Below, in pieces: positions 1 to 7,169 of a stretch of DNA of 64,000 nucleotides. A program made the translations under genes and the position numbers. The notes under the pieces are model-generated. The model did no database searches, was not told where the DNA came from, and saw nothing but the letters and a program-made list of their open reading frames with translations. The stretch is from positions 1-64,000 of the forward strand of contig JBBILI010000013.1 in assembly GCA_037445025.1 (NCBI GenBank), written 5' to 3'. The stretch comes from CAIQQQ01 sp037445025. GTDB taxonomy: Bacteria > Pseudomonadota > Alphaproteobacteria > Acetobacterales > Acetobacteraceae. Position 1 is the stretch's first letter. Each line of letters opens with the position of its first letter.

Positions 1-2
1 TC

Positions 3-203
3 CTGCCGCTGCCGCCCAAGTGCCCGGAACTCAATCCGGTCGAAAACGTCTGGCAGTTCATGCGCGACAACTGGCTGTCCAATCGAGTCTTCGATACCTA
101 CGACGCCATCCTCGATCATTGCTGCGAGGCTTGGAACAAACTCACCGATCAGCCCTGGCGCATCATGTCTATCGGCATGCGCGATTGGGCGCATCGGTTC
201 TGA
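3..203 (+). mobile_element. IS630-type transposase, C-terminal end (partial)
   Basis: The reading frame enters from the left edge and stops at TGA 201-203. It encodes the last 66 residues of a DDE transposase. The string PELNPVENVW near its start is the conserved block of IS630/Tc1-type enzymes that carries the final acidic catalytic residue (the E of NPVE). It is followed by the usual C-terminal helical tail (FDTYDAILDHCCEAWNKL). The DNA from about 204 to 225 should contain the element's right end; IS630 elements duplicate a TA, and TA is present at 219-222, but the terminal repeat cannot be fixed without the other end. Family assignment is firm; whether the element is intact cannot be judged here. 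Confidence 0.85.
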
Positions 204-231
204 TCAGTGAGAGTTGGTATAAGGCGATATC

Positions 232-723
232 ATGAACATGCGCCCTCGCCTGTCACTCTTCATGTTCGCGGCCGCCGTTTCGGTGTGCGCCGCGGCGGTC
301 CCGGCCCAGGCCCGCTGGGCCGAACGCGATGACCGCGACCATCGCCGGCACGACTGGAACGGCGGCTACCGCGCCCCACCGCCCCTGGTCTATGAGCGGC
401 CGAATGCGGTCGGTCCGTATGGCGGCTACGGCTATATTCCGCCGCCGGTGATCTATGCACCTTCGATCGGGTTGGTTTTGCCGGGGTTTGGGATCAGAAC
501 AAGGGAAAGAAAGCGGTTCTTTTTTTCAAAAAAGAACCGCTTCCTCTGCCGCCACAGGACTGCAGGCCGCAGCCGTCGCCCGCGCCAGCACAATCATCCG
601 CCTTGCCGCCACCCCCGCGCCCGCCACATCGCCCGCCAAGGTCTGCAACGCCGGATTCGAGATCGCCGCCTTCACCAGCGTGTCCACCGCCACATTCGCA
701 CTGGTGACATACACGCCCGATAG
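232..723 (+). CDS. Small secreted Pro/Gly/Tyr-rich protein, 3' end altered by a repeat element
   Basis: The ATG at 232 has AAGG 7 nt upstream. Residues 1-27 form a signal peptide ending in VPAQA-RW. Residues 28-88 are rich in Arg, Gly, Pro and Tyr (GGYRAPPP, GPYGGYGYIPPP), as in small periplasmic proteins of this group. From about residue 90 the frame runs through the palindrome at 511-542 (peptide RFFFSKKNRF) and then into sequence antisense to the next gene until a stop at 721-723. The N-terminal part looks real. The C-terminal 70 or so residues look like read-through after the normal stop was lost to the palindrome. Function unknown; it sits just downstream of an IS end. Confidence 0.5.
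   Translation: MNMRPRLSLFMFAAAVSVCAAAVPAQARWAERDDRDHRRHDWNGGYRAPPPLVYERPNAVGPYGGYGYIPPPVIYAPSIGLVLPGFGIRTRERKRFFFSKKNRFLCRHRTAGRSRRPRQHNHPPCRHPRARHIARQGLQRRIRDRRLHQRVHRHIRTGDIHAR
511..542. repeat. Palindromic element, symmetric copy (15-bp arms, 2-nt loop)
   Basis: Arms 511-525 and 528-542 are perfectly complementary, with loop TC. Both outer ends read AAGCGGTTC, so this copy equals two left halves of the dispersed hairpin family joined head to head. That is what would remain if recombination between the two palindromic cores of an inverted pair deleted the spacer. The loop contains the stop codon of the minus-strand ycjF-like gene. Confidence 0.9.
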
Positions 724-1392
724 CAAGGTCCGCCGCAGCAACGCGATGGTCCCGAGCGTACCGGGCCGCAGCCCATACAGGCTGGCCACCTGGCGCACCA
801 GACGCACCCCCCGCAATGTCACAACCACACCATCGAGCGCCGGCGACGGCACCGCCGCGGTGACGGCCAGAACCTGCAGCGCCGCGGCACGCCCCAGCGC
901 ACCGGCCTCCTGATAGAGCGCCTGCCCCGGCCCCGCGCGCAGCAGTGCCGCGATCGCCTGCGGATCCTGCGTCGAGTCGAGGGCCGGCAGCAGCGCGGCG
1001 CCGTTGGGCACCATGCGCAGCCAGCGCCGCGCCGCATCGCGCGCCCTGGCAGGATCGGCCAGCTCGGCCCGCAGCCGGTCCACCCCGTCCAGACGCCGCA
1101 GAAAGCCCAGCTCCCGGGCCAGTGCAGCGACGATCAGCCCGCCGCCCGCCAGCGCCACCGCCAGCGTCGCCCAGCCCAGCGCAGGCGCGCGGGCAAACTG
1201 ATCGGCCACGAAATTGCCGACCGACAGAACCGCCAGCCCCGCCGCCAGCACACCCGCCCCGGTGGCGGCCAGGGCGATCGTGCCGGGTCCGTCGGACACG
1301 GCCGGCACCAGCGCCGGCAGCTGCTCCGGGGCCAGACGGCCGGCCAACGGATTCTCGGTCTCGATGCGCGGCGTGATGCGGGCCTGCGTCAC
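526..1392 (-). CDS. ycjF: YcjF-like DUF697 inner-membrane protein
   Basis: A 288-residue protein of the YcjF/TIGR01620 family. Hydrophobic segments at about residues 37-62 and 72-95 are probable membrane helices. The C-terminal half (VTLRGVRLVRQVASLYGLRPG onward, with ALLRRTLLSGVYVTS) is the DUF697-type region. It starts at ATG 1392, overlapping the last codons of the ycjX gene by 4 nt, so the two are translationally coupled, as in many proteobacteria where ycjX-ycjF are stress-inducible partners. The biochemical role is not established. Oddity: the last five or six residues and the TGA lie inside the palindrome at 511-542, so the original C-terminus has probably been replaced. Confidence 0.85.
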   Translation of the reverse strand: MTQARITPRIETENPLAGRLAPEQLPALVPAVSDGPGTIALAATGAGVLAAGLAVLSVGNFVADQFARAPALGWATLAVALAGGGLIVAALARELGFLRRLDGVDRLRAELADPARARDAARRWLRMVPNGAALLPALDSTQDPQAIAALLRAGPGQALYQEAGALGRAAALQVLAVTAAVPSPALDGVVVTLRGVRLVRQVASLYGLRPGTLGTIALLRRTLLSGVYVTSANVAVDTLVKAAISNPALQTLAGDVAGAGVAARRMIVLARATAAACSPVAAEEAVLF

Positions 1393-2717
1393 AGCATGTC
1401 CTCCAGCAGGAACAGCAGCAGCCGGTCTAGCCCGATCTGGTCGATCGTGCCGCGCCCACCGGGCTCCAGACGCTTGGGCGAAAAGTCCGGCAGCTCCAGA
1501 AACGGATGCGCCCAGTCGGCCACCCCAGGCCTGCGGTCCGGCACCTCGCCGGGATAGGAGCGCACCACCCCGCGCCCCGCGACATGGCCGCGCACCGCCG
1601 AGACCGGCCGTCCCTCCAGCGTCCAGACGAAATCCTCGGTGCAGCAGATGGCGGCAATGGCCAGGCTCTGCCAGGGTGTCGCCGCCGGTGCAGCGACGAG
1701 CTGCGCCATCAGCGCCGCCAGATTGGCCCGCTGGCGGCTCGCGACGTGATCGGCCTTGGTCGCCGCGAACACGATCCGCCCGATGCCCCAGGGCTGCAGC
1801 CAGGACGGCAGCAACGGCAGCTTCCGGCGCTGGCCCAGCGTCGCCGCCACCAGCCCCAGCGCCTGGGTGACATCCTCGAACGCCGCGGACCCGGCATGCA
1901 GCGCCCCGAGCAGGTCAGCCAGCACCACCAGCCGATCGATGCCTTCGAACCCCGGCGCCTGCAACCCGTCGCGCACCGCACGCTGATAGGCGGAGAAGCG
2001 CCGCTCCAGCAGCCGCGCCAGAGGGCCGGCACCGGGATACGGAAAGAAGCTCTGCCAGGGGGCCGCCTCGCCCGGCGCCGGCATCAGAAACCGGCCGGGC
2101 TGCAGCAGCGACAGCCCGGCCTGCTGCAGCGCCTTGAGGCACGTGACATAGAGGTTGTGCCCGGTGGCGATCAGCGCCTCATCCGCCGCCACCGCCTGGG
2201 GCAGGCCATGCACGAAGCGCAGAAAGTCGCGCGCCTCGGCCCGGGTCTCCAGCCGCCGCAGCGTGGCCGCCGACCAGCCGGCGAAACTCTCCCCCAGCAG
2301 CGGCAGATCGAGCAGCCATTCACCGGGATAGTCGAGAAACTCCAGCCGCAGCCGCTGCCGCGGCAGATACCCGGCCACACCGACATGCGAGAGAACGACA
2401 TCGAGCGCCAGCAGGCTCACATCATCGGTCGGCCGCGGCCAGGCCGGCGGATCGGCCGCCAGCGCCGCGGACCGGCCGACCGGATCGAACCGCGGCATCG
2501 CGCCGGCACCGGCCGGCGCCAGGCGCACCGACAGCGTCCGCCCCTGCAGCCGCTCCGCCAGCGCCGGCAACGCCGGAATGCCCCGGCCCATCGCCAGCAG
2601 ATTCACCGCCAGCGAGGTCAGCAGCGAGGTCTTGCCGGATCGCCGCAGCCCGGTGACACCGATCCGGACGCGGCGGGAAATCGGCACGAAGCCCCGCGCC
2701 TGCTCCAGCGGGTTCAT
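1389..2717 (-). CDS. ycjX: YcjX-like P-loop NTPase (DUF463)
   Basis: A 442-residue GTPase-like protein with a Walker A motif at residues 23-31 (GLRRSGKTS) close to the N-terminus, preceded by VRIGVT. Further conserved DUF463 segments are visible, including RLEFLDYPGEWLLDLPLL (Walker B-like region) and VFAATKADHVA (NKxD-like TKAD). It belongs to the YcjX family, whose E. coli member is heat-shock induced. It begins at ATG 2717, overlapping the lpxI stop by 4 nt, and its own stop overlaps the ycjF start, so lpxI-ycjX-ycjF form one coupled unit. The physical link to lipid A synthesis is seen in the order only; a functional link is inference. Confidence 0.9.
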   Translation of the reverse strand: MNPLEQARGFVPISRRVRIGVTGLRRSGKTSLLTSLAVNLLAMGRGIPALPALAERLQGRTLSVRLAPAGAGAMPRFDPVGRSAALAADPPAWPRPTDDVSLLALDVVLSHVGVAGYLPRQRLRLEFLDYPGEWLLDLPLLGESFAGWSAATLRRLETRAEARDFLRFVHGLPQAVAADEALIATGHNLYVTCLKALQQAGLSLLQPGRFLMPAPGEAAPWQSFFPYPGAGPLARLLERRFSAYQRAVRDGLQAPGFEGIDRLVVLADLLGALHAGSAAFEDVTQALGLVAATLGQRRKLPLLPSWLQPWGIGRIVFAATKADHVASRQRANLAALMAQLVAAPAATPWQSLAIAAICCTEDFVWTLEGRPVSAVRGHVAGRGVVRSYPGEVPDRRPGVADWAHPFLELPDFSPKRLEPGGRGTIDQIGLDRLLLFLLEDML

Positions 2718-3544
2718 CCGGCCGCGTCCACGCCCACCAGGAACAGACCGGCCCGGTCGGCATCGGCGATGGTGGCGGCGCGGTCGGTCAGCATGGTGCC
2801 GCCGGCCTCGAAGGCGATGCCGCGCAGACCGGCCGCGGCCGCGGCGGCGATGGTGCCCGGCCCGATCGTCGGCAGGTCGGCCCGGCGATCCTGACCGGGC
2901 TTGACCAGCTTCACCAGCACACCCCCCGGCCCCGGCCGCGCCAGCAGCCGGGCCCGTTCCAGCATCGCGTCGGTGCCCTCGATGGCCTCGACCGCCAGCA
3001 CGATGCCCTGCTGCACCACGCAGCCCTGGCCGACATCGGCCGCACCGATGAGACGCGCCACGGCCACGCCGCGATCGATATCGGCCTGCGCCTGCGCATC
3101 CGGCCCGGTGCGGGTGAGCTGGCCGCGCGGCCCCAGCGATTCCGTGATGATCTCGTGGGCGCCGACGATATGAAAACCCTCTTCCGCCAGCACCCGCACC
3201 ACGGCGGCCAGCAATCCGTCATCGCCGCCGAACGCGGCGCGGCCGATGCGCGCCATGATGCGCACACCCTCGGCATCCGGCCGCAGATCGAACACCGAAG
3301 GCCGCCGCACCGGGCCGACCAGCACCAGGTCCTTGACCGCTTCCGCCCGCAGCATCCCCAGAATGGTGCCCGCCGCCCCCAGCCGGGCGAAGCCATGGGC
3401 ATAGGGCGCGATCACGGCGGGATCGGCATAGCCTTCCAGGCCGACGATGAACACCCTGCGCCCCGCCGCGCGCGCGGCGGCCGCGACCTGGCCGGGCAAC
3501 GGCCCGCCGCCGGCGAGAATTCCAAGCGCCGGCGCCTCAGCCAT
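2714..3544 (-). CDS. lpxI: UDP-2,3-diacylglucosamine pyrophosphatase LpxI
   Basis: A 276-residue LpxI-family (DUF1009) protein. LpxI hydrolyses UDP-2,3-diacylglucosamine to lipid X and UMP, the fourth step of lipid A synthesis, and is the usual alphaproteobacterial replacement for LpxH. The N-terminus (LGILAGGGPLPGQVAAAARAAGR) and the block FHIVGAHEIITESLGPRGQLT followed by GCVVQQGIVLAVEAIEGTDAML are characteristic, as is LVKLVKPGQDRRADLPTIGPGT. It starts at ATG 3544 with GGAG about 10 nt upstream. It lies downstream of lpxA but is separated from it by a small divergent gene, so it probably has its own promoter in 3545-3621. Confidence 0.93.
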   Translation of the reverse strand: MAEAPALGILAGGGPLPGQVAAAARAAGRRVFIVGLEGYADPAVIAPYAHGFARLGAAGTILGMLRAEAVKDLVLVGPVRRPSVFDLRPDAEGVRIMARIGRAAFGGDDGLLAAVVRVLAEEGFHIVGAHEIITESLGPRGQLTRTGPDAQAQADIDRGVAVARLIGAADVGQGCVVQQGIVLAVEAIEGTDAMLERARLLARPGPGGVLVKLVKPGQDRRADLPTIGPGTIAAAAAAGLRGIAFEAGGTMLTDRAATIADADRAGLFLVGVDAAG

Positions 3545-3621
3545 GCCACGGCACTCCGGTTATGTACGTAATGGCATGCAGCTGTCCGACCTGATTGGCT
3601 GGCGCCAAAGGATTCGCAGCC

Positions 3622-3837
3622 ATGTCTTCCCCCAGGAGCGACGACCCTGACCAGAAGCCCGAAGGCCGCCGGCCAACCCCGTCAGGCCAGGGAATCGCGC
3701 TGTGCCTGGGCCAGCTGGCCGACGAGGCCGCCGAGCTCGGCCTGCCGGAAACCTTCGCCGCGATACGGCAAGCGATCGGCACCTGCCTGCTGGAAACCTC
3801 TGATCGCGACCTTGCCGGCGAGCGCCGGATGCACTGA
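3622..3837 (+). CDS. Small hypothetical protein (71 aa)
   Basis: The ATG at 3622 is preceded by AAGGA at 3608-3612 with ideal spacing, which decides this start over an in-frame ATG at 3595. The product is hydrophilic. After a charged, disordered N-terminus (SSPRSDDPDQKPEGRRP) it has one predicted amphipathic helical stretch (GIALCLGQLADEAAELGLPETFAAIRQAIGTCL). It is transcribed divergently from lpxI and convergently with lpxA. No domain is recognised. The good ribosome binding site and normal codon pattern favour a real gene; an alternative is a regulatory spacer ORF. Confidence 0.55.
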   Translation: MSSPRSDDPDQKPEGRRPTPSGQGIALCLGQLADEAAELGLPETFAAIRQAIGTCLLETSDRDLAGERRMH

Positions 3838-3864
3838 TACCATTGCCGCCTGCCGCATCGCGGC

Positions 3865-4677
3865 TCAGCTAGCGTCATCATCCACATCCGCCGACGTGGC
3901 GCGGATCAGGCCGCGGCGGCTGGGGTGGTCGATGAAGTGCAGCAGCTCGGCGATCAGCGCCTCGCCACCCAGGCTGGCGCGCACCTCCGCCACACGCTCG
4001 GCGAACACGCCCTCGCCGCGGAACAGCAGCCGGAAGGCGGCGCGCAGCGCATGGATCTGCGGTCGATCATAGCCGCGCCGCTTCAGGCCGATGATGTTCA
4101 GCCCGGCCAGGCGGGCGCGGTTGCCGATCACGGTGCCGAACGGAATCACGTCGGCCTCCACGCCGGCGATGCCGCCGATCATGGCCGCGCGGCCGATGCG
4201 GGTGAACTGGTGGATCGCGGCACCGCCGCCGATCACGGCGTTGTCGCCGATGGTGACGTGCCCGCCCATCAGCACGTTGTTGGCGATCACGACCCCGTTC
4301 CCGAGCTCACAGTCATGCGCCACGTGCACGCCCGCCATCAGCAGGCAGTCCGCGCCCACGCGGGTCAGCCCCGAACCGGTCACTGTGCCGCGGTGGATAG
4401 TGACATGCTCACGCACCTGCGTGCGCGGGCCAACCTCGCAGCGGGTCGGCTCGCCTTTGTATTTCAGGTCCTGCGGCGCCATGCCGACGGTGGAGAACGG
4501 GTAGAGCCGGGCTCCCTCGCCGATGCTGGTGTGCCCGTCCACGACCACATGGCTGATCAGATCGGCATCCGCGCCGATCGTGACATGCGGACCGATCTGA
4601 CACCACGGCCCGATCCGCGCGCCATCCTCGATCATGGCCCCATGGGCCACGATCGCGCGGGGGTGAATGATGCTCAC
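3865..4677 (-). CDS. lpxA: UDP-N-acetylglucosamine acyltransferase LpxA
   Basis: A 270-residue left-handed beta-helix acyltransferase with hexapeptide repeats over the first 180 or so residues and an alpha-helical C-terminal domain. LpxA transfers a 3-hydroxyacyl chain from ACP to the 3-OH of UDP-GlcNAc, the first committed step of lipid A synthesis in the cytoplasm. The catalytic histidine is H121 in VHVAHDC (E. coli H125). The position matching the E. coli acyl-chain ruler Gly173 is also glycine (MIGGIAG, about residue 169), which suggests a C14-type chain; this is inference. The start is 3 nt after the fabZ stop, so they are co-transcribed. Confidence 0.96.
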   Translation of the reverse strand: MSIIHPRAIVAHGAMIEDGARIGPWCQIGPHVTIGADADLISHVVVDGHTSIGEGARLYPFSTVGMAPQDLKYKGEPTRCEVGPRTQVREHVTIHRGTVTGSGLTRVGADCLLMAGVHVAHDCELGNGVVIANNVLMGGHVTIGDNAVIGGGAAIHQFTRIGRAAMIGGIAGVEADVIPFGTVIGNRARLAGLNIIGLKRRGYDRPQIHALRAAFRLLFRGEGVFAERVAEVRASLGGEALIAELLHFIDHPSRRGLIRATSADVDDDAS

Positions 4678-4680
4678 CGA

Positions 4681-5172
4681 CTATTTGTCCAGAATCATGG
4701 CGGAATACACGGCCTCGGCCACCGAGACTCCGTCGACCTTTGCCAGACCGTTGAATTTCCACACATTGCCACGCGAGCGCAGCTTGCTCACATGAATGCG
4801 CAGCTGGTCACCCGGCACCACCGGGCGGCGGAACTTCGCACTTTCGATGGACATGAAATAGACCAGCTTGCCGGCCGCGGTCGGCCCCAGGGTCTCGACC
4901 ACCAGCACCGCCGAGGTCTGCGCCATCGCCTCGATGATCATCACACCGGGCATGATCGGATGTGACGGGAAATGGCCCTGGAAGAAGGGTTCGTTCACCG
5001 AGACGTTCTTGATGCCGATCGCGGAGAGGCCGAGCACGACCTCCTCCATCCGATCGATCATCAGCATAGGGAAGCGGTGCGGAATCGCGTGCATGATCTG
5101 CGCGATGTCCAGCTGGGCGATGATGCGGGGCACGGCGGTGCCGGCCTCGTTCGAGGGTTCAGTGACATCCAT
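4681..5172 (-). CDS. fabZ: 3-hydroxyacyl-ACP dehydratase FabZ
   Basis: A 163-residue hot-dog-fold dehydratase of the FabZ family. It removes water from 3-hydroxyacyl-ACP during fatty acid elongation and competes with LpxA and LpxD for 3-hydroxyacyl-ACP, which fits its place between them. The active site is intact: H67 in FFQGHFPSHPIMPGV and E81 in IIEAMAQTSAV. The N-terminal stretch IMHAIPHRFPMLMIDR is typical. It lies 6 nt after lpxD and 3 nt before lpxA in the bamA-ompH-lpxD-fabZ-lpxA operon. Confidence 0.97.
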   Translation of the reverse strand: MDVTEPSNEAGTAVPRIIAQLDIAQIMHAIPHRFPMLMIDRMEEVVLGLSAIGIKNVSVNEPFFQGHFPSHPIMPGVMIIEAMAQTSAVLVVETLGPTAAGKLVYFMSIESAKFRRPVVPGDQLRIHVSKLRSRGNVWKFNGLAKVDGVSVAEAVYSAMILDK

Positions 5173-5178
5173 GGAAAT

Positions 5179-6297
5179 TCAGTCCGACACCGTCCCCTGT
5201 GCCGACCCGGATGCCGCGGCATCCGGAGCGGAAATGTTGCTCTTGCCCTTCAATCCCGACAGCCGGCGCATCGTGGCCATCTGCCGGAAATAGCTTTTTG
5301 CCGGCTGCGCCGGCGACCCGATCACCTCGGCGCCTGCCGGAATGTCAGACATCACGCCCGCCTGTCCGCCAACCCGTGCGCCGCGCCCCACCCGCACATG
5401 GCCGGCAAACCCGGACTGCCCGGCAGCGACCACGAAATCCTCAAAGACGGTGGATCCTGAGATCCCCACCTGTGCGACGATCACACAGCATCGCCCGAGG
5501 CGCACGTTGTGCCCGATCTGCACCAGGTTGTCGATACGGGTGCCGGCGCCGATCACCGTGTCCTGCGCCGAGCCGCGGTCGATGCAGGAATTCGCCCCCA
5601 CCTCGACATCGTCCTCGATCACCACACGGCCGAGCTGCGGCAGGCTGACATGGTGCGGCCCCGCCTTCGTCATGGTGGTGGCGAAGCCGAACCCGTCCTG
5701 GCCGATGCGCACACCGGGGAACAGCTGCACCCGGCTGCCGATCAGCGCGTGGCTGATGGTGACATGCGCGCCGATCCGGCAATCCTCCCCCAGCACCACG
5801 CCACGGTCGAGAACCGCGCCGATGCCGATCCGGCAGCGCGGCCCGATGCTGACCCCGGCGCCGATCACCGCGTGGGCACCGATCTCGGCCGAGGCGTCGA
5901 TGTCCGCGGCAGGATCGACCAGGGCCGTCGGATGCACCCCCGGCCGCGATGGCGGCACGGGATAAAACAGGGCAGCCACCCGCGCCCAGCCCAGATAGGG
6001 CTCAGGTGTGAGAATGGCAGCGCACCCCTCCGGCACCAGCGCCCGCATGTCCGGATGCAGAATCACCGCCGAGGCGGCGCTGCCGGCCAAGGCCTTGGCG
6101 TATTTGCGATTGTCGAGAAAGCTGACCTCGCCGGCCCCCGCCGTCTGCAGCGGCCCCACCCCGTGCAGCGCCAGATCGGGCGCGACGCTTCCGGCCACGA
6201 GCGTGGCCCCGGCAGCCTCCGCCACCGCCGACAGCGTGTGCGGGCCGCTGCGCTCGAAGAACCGCGCATCGCCCAAAACCGGAGCCACTGCGTTCAT
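5179..6297 (-). CDS. lpxD: UDP-3-O-acylglucosamine N-acyltransferase LpxD
   Basis: About 372 residues; adds the second 3-hydroxyacyl chain, at the 2-amino group, in lipid A synthesis. The N-terminal uridine-binding domain (HGVGPLQTAGAGEVSFLDNRKYAKAL) is followed by a long hexapeptide-repeat helix from about residue 120. The catalytic histidine is H263 in NLVQIGHNVRLG (E. coli H239). The flanking motif FPGVRIGQDGFGFA is diagnostic. The start chosen is ATG 6297; a GTG four codons upstream at 6309 is also possible, and neither has a strong ribosome binding site, in keeping with coupling to ompH, whose stop lies just upstream. Confidence 0.95.
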   Translation of the reverse strand: MNAVAPVLGDARFFERSGPHTLSAVAEAAGATLVAGSVAPDLALHGVGPLQTAGAGEVSFLDNRKYAKALAGSAASAVILHPDMRALVPEGCAAILTPEPYLGWARVAALFYPVPPSRPGVHPTALVDPAADIDASAEIGAHAVIGAGVSIGPRCRIGIGAVLDRGVVLGEDCRIGAHVTISHALIGSRVQLFPGVRIGQDGFGFATTMTKAGPHHVSLPQLGRVVIEDDVEVGANSCIDRGSAQDTVIGAGTRIDNLVQIGHNVRLGRCCVIVAQVGISGSTVFEDFVVAAGQSGFAGHVRVGRGARVGGQAGVMSDIPAGAEVIGSPAQPAKSYFRQMATMRRLSGLKGKSNISAPDAAASGSAQGTVSD

Positions 6298-6312
6298 CGC
6301 CCGCCGCACCCG

Positions 6313-7164
6313 TTACTTCTTCAGCGGCTTCGCGGGCGCCGAGGCCGGTTTCACCACGGCGGATGCCGCTGCGGGAGAAGCCGCTGTCGCAGCCATGGCG
6401 GCAGGCTCGACACCATCGGGCGGAATGATGACCGACGGCAGGATCTTGTTGAGCTGGGCCGCAACCTGCTCGGTGATGTCGAACTCGTTGACGTTCAACG
6501 CCACCTGCGCGCGGTGCAGCACCAGGTTCATGCCGCGGCTGTCGGCCACCTGCCGGATCACGGCCACCAGGGTGCGCTCGATCTGGCCCACACTGTACTG
6601 CGCGGCTTCCTGGATGATGCGGTTGCGATCACGGAACTGCTTCTGGGCGGCCGTGATGCGGTCCTGCAGCTCACGCTCCTTGGTGCGGCGCTGCTCGGGC
6701 GACATCGTGCTGCCCTGGTTGGCGAGCTGCTGCTGCAGGTCACGCCATGTGGCCTGCTCCTTCTGGGCGTCCTGATTGAGCTTCTCACGCCGGTCGCCGA
6801 TCACCTTGTCGACCGCCTGGGCCGCCGTCGAGGCCCGCATGACCTCGGGCACACCCAGAACCCCGATCACCGCCGTGGGCGGCGCGGCGCCCCGCGGCAA
6901 CGGCGGCAGTTCCGGCACCGGTGGCAGCTGCACGGTCACCGGCGGCTCGTTTTCCACCACCGAAGGCATCCCCGTCTCGGACGGGGCGGGCGCCTGCGTG
7001 GCCGGGGCCGGTCTCTGGGCCGGGCGGGGGCCAGGCGCGGGTGCCGGATGCGCGGGCGCCGCCGGACGCGAATTCGGCACAAAATAGTCCTGCGCCTGGG
7101 CCGCCAGAGGTAGCAATGCCAGCACAGCCGCGATCAGTGCGGCCAGCGACGAATAACGTTTCAT
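6313..7164 (-). CDS. ompH: OmpH/Skp-family periplasmic chaperone
   Basis: A 283-residue protein with a cleavable signal peptide (AALIAAVLALLPLAAQA-QDYF). A proline-rich linker covers about residues 30-75. The Skp/OmpH core follows: IGVLGVPEVMRASTAAQAVDKVIGDRREKLN, then a long charged coiled-coil (EQATWRDLQQQLANQGSTMSPEQRRTKERELQDRITAAQKQFRDRNRI), then a return beta-strand with VLHRAQVALNVNEFDITEQV. It should escort unfolded outer-membrane proteins to BamA, encoded directly upstream. The proline-rich insert between signal and core and the Ala/Pro-rich tail make it longer than E. coli Skp (161 aa). Confidence 0.92.
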   Translation of the reverse strand: MKRYSSLAALIAAVLALLPLAAQAQDYFVPNSRPAAPAHPAPAPGPRPAQRPAPATQAPAPSETGMPSVVENEPPVTVQLPPVPELPPLPRGAAPPTAVIGVLGVPEVMRASTAAQAVDKVIGDRREKLNQDAQKEQATWRDLQQQLANQGSTMSPEQRRTKERELQDRITAAQKQFRDRNRIIQEAAQYSVGQIERTLVAVIRQVADSRGMNLVLHRAQVALNVNEFDITEQVAAQLNKILPSVIIPPDGVEPAAMAATAASPAAASAVVKPASAPAKPLKK

Positions 7165-7169
7165 ATTGG

